Source: Echinococcus granulosus (Eukaryota > Platyhelminthes > Cestoda > Cyclophyllidea > Taeniidae). Taken from it: a stretch of 53,150 nucleotides of DNA. Under the pieces are notes generated by a model. That model was not told where the DNA came from and ran no database searches. It saw only the letters and a program-made list of their open reading frames with translations. The stretch spans positions 314,226-367,375 of the forward strand of contig NW_020170428.1 of NCBI RefSeq assembly GCF_000524195.1, written 5' to 3'. The stretch's first letter is position 1; every line of letters begins with the position of its first letter. Of the stretch, positions 38,201-48,955 are shown one piece after another. The position numbers and the translations under genes were made by a program.

Positions 38201-38576
38201 GTGAGTATTTAAAGTTAACAAATTTAAAAAGATCGCTAATTGCAACCATACAATATGTAAATTTTAAAGGCCAATTCTGAAATTTTTAAATAGTGCTTTA
38301 TTTGCCAATATCTTAAGCATAGAAGTTAGCGGGTACTTCTTCAAAGTTAGTGTCTTGCAAGCACAAGTAAAGCAGTAACTTTTTTGCCAATGTACCTAAA
38401 GCAAAAAATCCTTTGATGCAGCTTTTAAAAATATGAGACTAATTTGTTTAAGCTTATATATTAGGTCTCAATCATTGATTGGCTGTTGCTTACTCTATGG
38501 CCTGACTTACTAGTGGCTCATCTTAGATAGTGACCTTGGGCCCTATGCGGCTACCGTCTTCGCCACTCACGGGTTG

Positions 38577-38581
38577 ATGAA
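38577..38581 (+). CDS. INPP4: Tentative INPP4 start codon micro-exon
   Basis: The next exon opens in phase 2 and reads (R/K)FNGEDLGHIS, so it needs a preceding exon ending with two bases of a codon. ATGAA at 38577-38581 followed by GTTTGT meets that and gives MKFNGEDL. PH-containing invertebrate INPP4 proteins start in a similar way (MRFN-like, from memory). It is only five coding bases, so chance is possible. Confidence 0.35.
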
Positions 38582-41500
38582 GTTTGTTCTGCGTTTGTTA
38601 AAGCACTTTTCCGTTTCCCAACCTTTATAATGTTTATTCACTCGCAATACTTAGGATTTTTTTTTGATGGTCGCAGTTTGCAAAAAATAGCTCAATTCTC
38701 TTGCCATGACCGTTTGTGATTTGTAATTGTTTGCCGCCGAGAGCTAATAAAACAACAGTTTATTTAAAGACTCTCTCTACATTGTTGTAAGATATAAAAA
38801 ATATAGAGTTTGGCGGCGAATTAGCCATTTGTGTTTCATTTTTACCACTTGTTCCTCTTTGTATTTTCAAAGTTTCCATTAGTTACCTATTTCTGATATT
38901 CCAGGTTTAACGGCGAGGATCTCGGTCATATATCTGCTCACTGGAACCCCACATTTGAGGGAATTCTTCTCCTAAGACAAAAATCCGAATCATTTTTTAG
39001 ACGATCCAATTGTGAGTAGTCGGTTATTGTGTTCTATGAATCACTAGCCTTCTGTGAACACTGGTGTCGTTTAAAAGGGAACCTTTTGGTAATCCTTCAA
39101 AATGAGGGTGTTCATTCAACGGATCTCGTCGGCATAGTTCTTTTGGAACGCTGCTCTGTCAAATTTATGACCAATGCAGACGTTCAGCACGCTTTTCAAA
39201 TAGGTATCGATTCGTATTTTGAGCTTATTTTCTCCTATTTTCAGAGTTTGAATGTGGTGATTCCCCCCTACTTTTTGCTGCGCGCTCAGCTGAGGAGGCT
39301 AATATGTGGTGTAATCACATTAGGATGGCTGGGTTGTCCGAATTATCTGCTAGAAGATTGCAACTTCGTGAAGAATTGCGACAGTTGACTGGAAAGGATC
39401 CTTTGGATCCACTTAATTCGGTTTTGGCCTCACCCGATTCTTCCTGTAATGAGAGCACTTACCTTGATTTAGCTAACCACTTGAGTGTTGGCAATTAAGA
39501 TGACTGCGGTGCCCATCTTCTTTTAGGTCCGGATGAATTCAGTGAGGCCGGTTTGGAATTACAACTGAGTGAGTTTTTTGCATGTTAAAAGTTAGGTATC
39601 AGTCTCAGGTGGCTTCTTTGCTTGGTAGTGTAGCTTGAGGTAAACTGATGTGTCCACTTCTTATCACTAGCTGCTTTCGGCCTTTTTGGAAGCAGGATCA
39701 TTGATCATTACATGTAACATGAGTAAGGTCGTTCTCATTTCGAGAACTCCCCTTTACCTTTGGAAGTGGTAGACCTCTACCCTTCATTATTTCCATACTG
39801 GCTCTCTCAGATCGTCTATTTTTAGGGCACCATCTTATCTCATTTTATTTCGGTCTTCTATTATCGATAATGGTGCAGACCTCCAGATTGAGCTTCTTGT
39901 CAGTTGGGGCATTTTTGTAGCGCTCCCGCAGCGAACTCACGCATATTCATTACTCCACATCTGACGCATTCTTTGAAACATTACCGGAAGTAGTCATACC
40001 TTTCGTCAAGGATAGATACATATCATGGTGCTGCCACCAGTGTTGCATTGGTCTTAAGGCTGCAAAACTAGTGGCAGTCCTTTATGTCACCAAAGTGGGT
40101 GAAGGAGAGGGGGAGGGGAGAGACAACTTGCAAACGCTCATGCAGCTGGTGATATAACATGCATAATTAAAATGGGTTTTATTCCTCTGCAGAAATTTTT
40201 GGAATCTTTTTCCTTGTTTAGCCTGTGATTTTTCTGATCCCCTCTCGGTTCACGGGACACGTAGCTGGTTCACTCATGTGCAGGTGGTTTACCTGCAAGA
40301 ATAGGACTTCTCCCTCAAAAAACCGACCAAAGTGCCAGGTGTTCAGCTCATTGGGAGTGCTTTAAAAAGATTTTTTTAATGGGGAAAATTACGCTGACAT
40401 TTCAGAAAATGTGGGTCGTGGATGTTACTTGTTTGCTTCACAGTAGACCGAATGCCCAACATGCTCCATTTCACCTTCTCAGGTTTGCTTGATGAAAATA
40501 CCTCTTTTTCACGGATTCCGGAGCTCGGTTTTAAAATCATTGTCTCCACGAAACAATCGGATGCCGATAGTCCCTGGAATGTAATTGCAGAGACGGAAAT
40601 TCGGGTAAGGTAATCGCGTTGAAAGGTGATCACCTTGGTAGACCAAGGATTGTCCAACCTTCTTGAAGACAGTGAAACTCAGTTCAGAGAAGTTCTCCAA
40701 AACCTCATTGATAAAGTTCAGCCTTTTGGAGTTCAAGGATTTACGATCTTCTGTGGTATGTGAAGCTTACAGCTATGAAGATAGCAATTTTCTTCATTTG
40801 GTTATTCAAGTCAAAGATTTGAGAAATTTCACATGGAATGAGTTGTGGAAATCTCCCATTTTTCCTTCCTCTCACACAGCATCGTGTGATTGCCAGTGCA
40901 CAGACGACAGCTGAAGCTTTGTGTAATGCTTCTACGCTGAACTTGCCTCTGATTATTGAATCGAAGAGTCTGAACAGAACCTCGATTCCGGAATACTTAT
41001 TAGTTATTCAGGTTTTGAATAAGTGCAGCAACGCTCTGGATTTCGATCATGTAGGTTGCTGATAGAATGCAAGAACAAGTGGTTTAGAGAGTGTATTGTA
41101 GAATGGATGGATGTGTGGATGAATAAATGTATGCATGAATGGAAGGTTAGATGGAAATATGGATGGTCAAATGGACGAATGAATGGGTTGGTGGGTGCGT
41201 AGCTGGATTGACGGTGGGTTGGTTGCATTAGTGAGTGAATAGTTATCTCGATAAGTAGTTCGAGTGGTGGATGAGTGGGTTGTTGGTTGAATGGATGGAT
41301 GAGTAGAAGGGTGAGGTAATGGATAGACACATGAATAAATAGACAAATGTATCCAACTTGCACGAGCGCTTCCGGGGTGGATGAAAGGCTGGGTAGATGA
41401 AGCAAAGAATTAACAAGTAGATAGATGGATTTGCGGCTTGCTAGATGAATGAATGGTTCATTAAATGGGAGATTGGCTGGATGAAGAGATGAGTGACTGG

Positions 41501-44500
41501 GTGCGGCTAACTGGCGGTTTAAATTGACAAGGCCATAAAACGGGTGGATGGAGGGATGAAGTGATTGGATTAACCCAAACTAGGCGCAAATCTCCCGTCA
41601 CCATCTTTCTCTTGCCCTTTTTAGCTCGATACTCACAGTCAACAACTCCGAAGCGTCTGCGAGAACATTCTCACCCGCAACTACGTCTTCCCCCACACTC
41701 TTGGCGAAAACATGCGTGTTGTGGAATTCATGGGTGAATCACGATTCTGCTTCCAGTTCCCCATTGAATACCTGTGAGTTCCTTCTGCTATCCTTTCGCT
41801 TGACTTGCCCAATCCAACGGTCACGCCTTTCTGTCTCTTCTTTAGCAAATCGCTAATCACTCAGGAACATCTACTCTACGATTCTCTGCTACGTGTTGGT
41901 ATGGTGAGTTTATTTGATGGGAATTGAAGAAGGATTTCTAAATTCAGGTAGTAAGGCAGGCAAGCAATTCCAGAGCTCTCCCCTCATTACTTGTTTTTCG
42001 TGGCTGGTTATCACTCCGTGAGAAGGAACTATGTGCCACTCATTAGGAGAGCTTGTGCCGCCAGCACACTGTTATTCATCAATCTAGCATCATTTCCTAT
42101 TATTGCTGTGTGACAGAAAGTCACATGACAAACTAATAAAGGCCTCAGTAGGAGATGAGTTCTGATTGACAATGTTAACATAGCCTTGGTAAGTGCCAAG
42201 TGTCATTTTTCACTGCTCACCGTCACCGACACACTTGTCACGCCTTCTCCAGTCCAGCCGAATCTACACACCGCCCACCAAGGTGACATGTCACCTAACT
42301 CTGCTGGCGATGAGTGTGTGCCTACGTCCAACAGCATGGAGTTTCTGGTGCACCACAACCAAGGCCTACATTCTCAACACAAGAACAGCTTTGAGCATAA
42401 AATGTAGATCAAGTGGCAGGTTAAGCCACAGTTGAGTTAACTTTTAAAAGACGGCTCCACTTGTTTGCCAGTGATTGTCTAACACACACACACACATACA
42501 CACACGCTAGTCATTTTTGTGAACATTTGGCCAACGCGTGAAACTCCCTTCTTAGCATAAACACCTGACCTTGGGCGTGATGAATACGCCACAATCACCC
42601 ACACACACACTTGGTGCAAAGACAGTTGTCTACGTTTTGTACTGACAAGGCTTTCCATCTCGAAGGTGGAGCTCTATGCAAAGGCAGATGCTATTTGCAT
42701 TCCCTGACATTTAATATTTGTCTTCGGAAAAACTTGCTCATCGATTGACATGAAGAATGCTTATACCACCCTCTCAGCCTTTGTCCTTTCCAGTGTAAAC
42801 ACTCGTGTTGAATGGGTTTCTTCGAAATGCAGACCTCTGGCCTCTTGTTTAGCTAGCTTGAAGTACAGAGTTCCGCGTCACTTGGCAGGCGGGCCTGGGT
42901 CGAGGTCAAGGTTGAAGTGAATGATGGGAATGCATTGAATGCGACAAGGTTTGGCGTGAACTCTTGAAGTGGCAATAAGATGGTTCGTGTTCGATGACTT
43001 TGGCTTGCAAACTTAGTCTAGGTTGGCATTAGCAGGGCAGATGAAGTGATCTCTTTTTGGTTTAAGCATAAGCCTTCTGCCAGTCACGCATCATCTCGGG
43101 TGTATCGCAGTGCCGTCATCGACTTTACCCTTGAAAATTGAGGGGCTGAAGGGGTCGGCGGCACCTCCAAGAATTTTCAGAGTATAATCTTAAATGATGA
43201 CAAATTCTGACGACTCCTTGATTCTCCCTAGAATTCATTCATAAGTTTCCTATTTTTTGATCACTAGAGGCTAACCCTTTCATGTCTATTCAGTCCAATC
43301 CAACACTGGAATGCCTTCGAAAGGAGCGTCTATTGGGTATGAAGAATGTTATCGAATTTTACGAACTCTGTCTTCGAAGTACTGCCGATCACACCGGTTA
43401 GTTAGTTGTATTTCATTCACACCATTGAAAGCCCTATTCTGTTCTCCTGTTTTTATTATTTTCTATTCGACTCTCTCCGCAGGTCCAAGTTTCAAACGGA
43501 GTACGGAAAGGAAGTGCGTGGAGTTGGACTTTGTACCCACAAATCTTCATGCCAATCGAATTGGCCTTCTGGACTTGGAGAGCAGACTAAGTGAGTGAGT
43601 GAGTGGAGTGAAGTAGAGTGAGGGGGATTGAAAAACTGAATGGTGTGATTGTCTATGTTAGCAAGGTCGGGAAGTTATCAGTTAATGAGCTGATGGGTTA
43701 GCAAGCAAATGAGGCAGTGAGTGGGGTGGGTGAATGAAAATATGAGGGAGAAAATGAATTGAAGTAACGTCTTACTTGAATAAGTAGCTAACGTAACCTT
43801 CCGTCTCTTCTCACCAAACAGTCTCATTCCATGACATCATCTCCGTTGGTGCCTTCACCTGTGCCTCGGACAAATTCAAGACTAAAGGTCTCTTCCAAAC
43901 CCTAACCAGTGATGAAACCCACAACACATGCCTTGCAGAGTTCTTGAACACCTCGCCAATAGTTGCATCAGCACTACAGAGTGATAAGCACGTTGTTGGA
44001 AGAGCGTTCCACCGACTGGCCACAGGCGCAGTCGTCGTGGTCCGGATGTCTGGTGATCTCACGGAGTTGAATTCAAGACTTCGACCTTCTGGACAAGCCG
44101 GAGTTCTTGCACAGAGGCTGGAAAAGGGGGTATGGAAGCCTTCTTTCTCTAAAGTGTAGAAGAAACAGGCAACCTTGAACCATGAGGATTTGAAATGAGA
44201 GGAGAATAGTAGAATTGTGATAGATAAACTAGATTATTATCCTACGGAATTCTATCTTGTAGATGTCCGCCCTTGTTGAGATTTGTAAGAGCACCTCTAC
44301 CGATGCAATTTTTCTCCACGATCTTCAAGCCAACTACGAACCTCTTTTGAAAAGCATCGTTGAACTAGCAACTCTGGACACCCTGACAAACGCAAAAGCT
44401 GATCAAAGGTTTGCCCTCTATGCGACTCCTTACTTCTTTTCCATTCCAGTGAAGCCACCTCTGTTGATAGAGAACTTGCTCTCCGTGAAATCAGCACAGC

Positions 44501-47500
44501 GTCTAGTCACCTTCAGAAAGTATTATTACGCACTTGGGAACGGGCGGAAGAGTGCCTTTGGCGTGAAGTCCTCTCCAGCATTGCTGCTATGGCTAGCACG
44601 GAGACTGCTTCAGCGGGGATGAACCTGCATACTGTTTCGAGTGTCTGGGACAGCATCCACTGTCGACATCATGCAGTGCTGTGTCAGGTAAGGATGAATT
44701 GAATTTTTTTTCCATATTCCAAGTCACTCCTGGGTATACGAGGGATGTTCAAATCAAACGGGTGCTCTTTGGATTTTTGAAGACCCCGAAGACAATTCTA
44801 TCACAAATGACTTTTCTGGGACAGTCTGTTTCTACCATTTGGGTGGGCTGGGAGTAGCCAAGGCTGGGATAGTTACTGACGGACACGTGGAGCCGTCTTT
44901 GAAGCGTTCACTCAAGAATGCCATGTTATTGATTTACTTAACCTCTCATCACCGTACGAACCATGCTTGAAGCAAAATGCGTTATTAGGATCCTGTGATG
45001 TGAGGCTTATTGTACTGATAACAAAACCCGCAGATGCCACAGATCAAAAGCGCCCTTTTTCTCTTCCCCCAATTGGTGCTGTTCTTTAGGCGCTGACGGC
45101 GAGTTTGACAGGGCTGGCTTTGGCAGTGACAAACTGGACGCCGGTAGAGTGGAAACAGATGGTCCGATGTGGAGTGCCATTGCATTTTGAGGGTCTCTTG
45201 AGTTGCTATGGTGAAGAAGTTGGAATGTTGGAGAACTGGGCCTGGGCGATTCAGAGCCTGGCATTTTGTCGCGTTGTGGTGCGACCAAATCCCTCGGTTT
45301 TAAAGGTGAGGGAAGAGGAGGTGGAGGAGGAGGAGGAGGATGAGGGGGAGGACAGGGTGCCAAAAGGAAGAAGTGGAAGTGGCCAAGGTTTGATACAGGT
45401 CCAGATTCTTCGACACAATGAAATTTTGGTAGGCTTAATTCGAGTTTTTTGACTATCCCCAACCTCCTTTTATTTATCTTCACCTGCCCTGTAATAGCTC
45501 AAAATATCCACCTTTTAATGCAGTAGTTTCAAACTGCAGATGCTCTTGGGTAGTCATTATGCAACGCCCCATCATCGCCGAGTTTATCTCCTGCATTCAC
45601 CTCTAAGCCAAGCCTGTCAATGCAGTAGGAGCACTGCTTACTACGTGGCTCTGAAGTAGCCAAGTAGATGTGTGTATTCGCTATTCGTTTTAGCTAACGA
45701 TTCCACGTTTAACATGGAGTCAAACCCCTCCTGAATGCCAAGCTCGAGGTCGAATTGTTCTCTCTTTGCATCCCTTCTACTTCAACGTGGGTATCAATGA
45801 ACAACAGTCTCTAGCCGAACGGTAGGTTTCATGTAAAAATGAACAACTACTTATTCAATTAGTAAAATGTATTTATTTGTTCGTCCACATATGGTGCTAC
45901 TACCTCAAGATTATTAGTAGTATGTCGCTATATTTCATCCAATTTTTGCAGACTTGAACGCGTCAATCTTCAGTCAATTATCAATACCAATGGACTGACT
46001 AGCCTTCGAGTGTACTTCGACAAATATACTCGAAAATTCGGTGCCCCTAGTACGTTTGACTTAAGTATGCATCCCCGGGAGTTGGACTTCGAAAAACAGC
46101 GTTCTCACTTGTTCCATAAGGTTATTACCCGCCGCCTGTCTTTTGCATGCTCCCAAAACATTAATGCGTTCTTTTCTTACCATGATTGTCATGCCTGAGC
46201 CCAGCGTCACAAATATGCAACGTGCTCCTCATCACCTTAGTAACTAATCATGTTAGGTCGTGTCACACACGGATTGGTTTAATTTAAAACAATAGAGTAG
46301 ATATTGGATTCCCTTGGTCTATGGATTGGTACACTCTTTTTATAATTTTTGAGAAGTCAGTCCGGTGGTCGATTTTTCCCTGAGACCTTAATAATTGAAG
46401 TGTTAAGATAAGCTATGGTTGAAGCAGCATTGAGTATCTCGCCTGTTTTTTCTTGCTTGTAGAGAAGACGCCTACTCAGCAGGACGTCTGCGATGTCCTA
46501 AGCAGTCTGCAGTATGCACTGGAGGCAAATAAGTCGAAGTCAGTGGAAGTGCTTCGCTTAGCAACGGAGGTCTCCTCAGCACTCAACGCGCTTCGATTTA
46601 CCTCGTGCAAATCGGCGAAGGATCGAACAGGGATGGCAGTATCGCTGGAGCAGACCAGATGGCTTATGGTGCGTTTAGATTATGTTCATCCAGCGTCAAT
46701 TTATCCGCCTGCCCATCCATTCACGGATCGTTTATTCTACTGGCAGTTTAGTCAACTATCTCTAATCCATCCATTCTTGCGTTTTCCGCTCATTCTTTCA
46801 TTACTCTTCACACCCATCCATCTTTAGCGTCATTGAACGTCCCCGTTTAATTGCCTAGTCTTCCATCACCCCGATTATTCATTCTGCAAAGATCATAGAT
46901 CGATTTAATATTATTCTAGTCTTCTGTTGGGAGAGTTGTAGGTAGTTGGGTCCTGTCCACGAGCAGGTCTTGCTTTTTGCACAAGTTTCGTCATATCACC
47001 CATTTTGTATGCCAAGGCCACTCACCAATCCTCCAATACATCCCTTGTTTCACTTTCGATCCTGCTCCGTTTGTCTATTCACAGAGGTACCTATCTCTCT
47101 GTTAACCCCTGATCTAGTCACACATTTGGAATCTATCTCTCCATTTCAGGACGACCCAGCTTCATCTGGTTCATTTGTTCGTCCACATTAATCATCCCCC
47201 CTTTTTATCCCTCCGACTCTGACCCATCTGTCCACCTGTCTATTCTTGATCCCACCTCCTATCCATCCACCTGGATACCTAATCGTCCTTCCATCCTCGA
47301 TCCCCTCACCTATCCATTATGCATGCATCATTGTCTGAGTTGTCCTTTCATCCAGCCTTGATTCGACTACCCTTCCATTCATTTATTCATCCATCCATTT
47401 TAGGTCCATTGTTCCACCCATCCACTTTCTCGCTCATCCATGTATCCATCCATTGCTCTATATCTAGCCTATTCGTCCATCATTCCGTCTTTGCATCCAC

Positions 47501-48586
47501 GCATCTGTGCATCTATCTATCCACCCATTCTTCTCCCCATCCACTTTCTCCTAGCATTTAAGACAACCATTCTGTTTGATTACTTTTCTTTTGAAACAGG
47601 TTATTTTGTTTTGTTTATGTGGACTCCTTCAGTTTTCTACGATTCGGATTCCATACTGTTGGCATGACGAACTACTTCCAACCTACCAACCCCTCTAAGC
47701 GTTGACAATAAAGCTACCCGGATATGCCTCGACATCTCTAACCCCCTGCCTAAAGAAGAAATATGCGAAGACCCACAACTGAAGGACTATAAAAACGGCA
47801 TTATTTTATGACAACAAAACCAATTCCAACTTGTAAATTGAGTCCAGTGTTGCAGTGGGGAGTGATTAAGGGCCAGGATGGAATCGTACAACGTTGGTTT
47901 AAAGCATAGTCAGGGATGTGGCGTAAAAGGGGGACTCCAATGTGGTGCATCGTCAAAGTGGTTTTTTTTGGAAAGTAATTGATCTAGCAAGTGTTGTATA
48001 CACCTTGCCACCTGCTATGGAGGCTTCCCGTTTAGCTCCTTATGCAAAAACTTAAAGTGTTGTAGGTGGTAGTGGAATAGCTTCCCGTCCAGAAGTACGT
48101 GGTTTGAAATACAATTCTAGAGACTAATTACTCGTAGGACTCACGTTGATCACAAACTTTTTTCTTTGATGGAAATCTACTATAGGATTGTCATTTCTCT
48201 CATTGGTAGGGCTAAAACAGATTGAAAAATCGGTAATTATTCCCTCATCTTTTTGATTGGCTTACGCCTCGTTTGGCGTCTCTCCCATTGGTTAAAATAA
48301 CTTCCCTTCTGCGGCGGCCGCATCTCCTTCATTGGTCCACATCGTGGTGGCAGCCAATAGAATGTGTACAACTGCGTTTTCATCTTCTTTCAAGGAGGTG
48401 GAAGGTATGCACAAGGACAGCTTCTCTCCAGCCCTAAAATGTCTTCGCAGCACGGGTCTTCGGTTGAGCAATGCGGAGAAGAACGTCAACACAAGAAAGT
48501 ATTCCTTTACGCGTTTTCAGGTCCTCTCCTTTCCAAAGGCCTATCGACCACCCGTGGGCACGTATTCTCTCCATGTTCCGCCTTGA
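38577..48586 (+). CDS. INPP4: INPP4-type inositol-3,4-bisphosphate 4-phosphatase with N-terminal PH domain
   Basis: Exons: 38577-38581 (tentative), 38905-39011, 39048-39203, 39245-39484, 39527-39568, 40444-40604, 40642-40755, 40880-41011, 41625-41773, 41846-41903, 43294-43396, 43483-43590, 43822-44129, 44263-44408, 44450-44687, 45090-45398, 45694-45821, 45952-46049, 46463-46668, 48395-48586. All phases agree; the total is 3000 nt (999 aa plus stop). Known for the family: removes the 4-phosphate of PtdIns(3,4)P2 to give PtdIns3P at endosomal and plasma membranes. Visible: PH domain about residues 10-125, C2-like region about 185-320, GPSFK...LDFVPTNLHANR, FEGLLSCYGEEVGMLE, FNVGINEQQSLAER, the CX5R active site CKSAKDRT (Cys about residue 916), and an end reading FPKAYRPPVGTY. 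Family assignment is very secure. The first exon and the 3' limit of exon 16 are the weak points. Confidence 0.93.
38905..39484 (+). CDS. INPP4: INPP4 PH-domain exons
   Basis: Three exons (38905-39011, 39048-39203, 39245-39484) separated by introns of only 36 and 41 nt. They encode NPTFEGILLLRQKSESFFRR, HWCRLKGNLLVILQNEG, LVGIVLLERCSVKF and SPLLFAARSAEEANMWCNHI. This is the beta-strand pattern and final Trp-bearing helix of a PH domain. Such a domain is found N-terminally in invertebrate INPP4 proteins and is a membrane-targeting module. A basic, Glu/Leu-rich helix follows (SARRLQLREELRQL). Confidence 0.85.
39569..40443 (+). other. INPP4 intron (875 nt) between PH and C2-like parts
   Basis: The flanking exons join in phase 1 (A|TA, Ile). 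Nothing is recognised inside apart from purine-rich sequence around 40096-40122. Confidence 0.65.
40444..41011 (+). CDS. INPP4: INPP4 C2-like exons
   Basis: Exons 40444-40604, 40642-40755 and 40880-41011 are separated by introns of 37 and 124 nt. They read NMLHFTFSGLLDENT, WNVIAETEIR, TKDCPTFLKTVKL, LIKFSLLEFKDLRSSV and HRVIASAQTTAEALC, which follows the order seen in the lipid-binding C2 domain of INPP4A/B. Sequence identity is low; the call rests on order and pattern. Confidence 0.75.
41101..41572 (+). repeat. Degenerate ATGG array in an INPP4 intron
   Basis: Fills most of the 613-nt intron 41012-41624. Units such as GAATGGATGGATG, GGTTGGTGGGTG and AGATGAATGAATGG are strongly diverged. It looks like an old insertion or expansion within an intron. 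Confidence 0.8.
41904..43293 (+). other. INPP4 intron (1390 nt)
   Basis: Contains an (AC)n tract (42483-42506) and further CACACA (42599-42610). No exon, and no frame with a recognisable domain. Confidence 0.65.
46463..46668 (+). CDS. INPP4: INPP4 catalytic exon (CX5R phosphatase motif)
   Basis: The exon encodes LNALRFTSCKSAKDRTGMAV followed by SLEQTRWLM. CKSAKDRT lies at 46606-46629; Cys is the expected nucleophile and Arg the phosphate-binding residue of the dual-specificity-like fold. The two Lys and the Asp match the INPP4 signature. Nothing essential is missing, so the enzyme is predicted active. Confidence 0.96.
46683..47550 (-). repeat. Degenerate CCAT array in the last INPP4 intron
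   Basis: About 870 bp of CCATCCAT, CCACCTG and TTCATCC-like units, beginning right after the catalytic exon (donor at 46669). Opposite orientation to the 41101 array in the same gene. Confidence 0.8.
48395..48586 (+). CDS. INPP4: INPP4 last exon, conserved C-terminus
   Basis: The acceptor TTTCAAG precedes 48395. It reads EVEGMHKDSFSPALKCLRST, NAEKNVNTRKYSFTRFQVL and SFPKAYRPPVGTYSLHVPP, then TGA. The RKY-F...FPK-YRPP-GTY ending is diagnostic of INPP4. The preceding intron (1726 nt) carries a CCAT array. No canonical AATAAA follows closely; GATAAA occurs at about 48660. Confidence 0.93.
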   Translation, partial: EVEGMHKDSFSPALKCLRSTGLRLSNAEKNVNTRKYSFTRFQVLSFPKAYRPPVGTYSLHVPP

Positions 48587-48955
48587 TGGTGGGTCTTGTC
48601 TTCGAAAATTTCGCGTTTTATCTTACGTTTAAAAAGCATTTTCTTTTTCAAACAAGTCGATAAAGTTACTGTTTTTTGTTTTAATCACGGCACCCCATAT
48701 GAAACTTTTCCAAGATAACCTTTCTCTCCATGGTTAATGGCTTCGAAGAGGTCATGCTCATTCTCGTATTTTACTGATCCATTGCCTCTTCCCATCTTTG
48801 CTGGAGTTGTTGATGGTGACTCTGAAAAAAAAATCTTTGAAAATTATCCTCTGTCATATTGATGCGACTCGGCAAGTCCTGGCCTTACCTCTGCAAACGC
48901 TTTCTTAACTCAGTATAGCGAAAGACTGTCCTGACAACAAGCCTGGAGATTGCAG
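48587..48955 (+). other. Short gap between INPP4 stop and the MED14-like exons
   Basis: 369 bp that must hold the INPP4 3' UTR and any promoter of the next gene. A frame reading CHIDATRQVLALPLQTLS (about 48850-48903) looks protein-like but hits a stop and has no partner exon that I could join. Confidence 0.4.

Larger units (their letters stand above)
28955..38576. other. Intergenic region between divergent hth and INPP4
   Basis: About 9.6 kb without a recognisable gene. It holds the likely hth promoter (28955-29640), a G run near 30738-30747, GA/CT-rich blocks around 34390-34480, a CTC/CAC-rich block around 34645-34710, a (CA)n tract (34747-34772) and a degenerate ATGG array (36417-36940). 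Long AT-rich stretches (29640-32760 and 36950-38500) show no structure I can name. Distal regulatory elements of hth would be expected here, but none can be proved by eye. Confidence 0.6.

Noticed and set aside
41004..41405. 133-aa open frame on minus
   Set aside because: Antisense reading of the ATGG array in an INPP4 intron.
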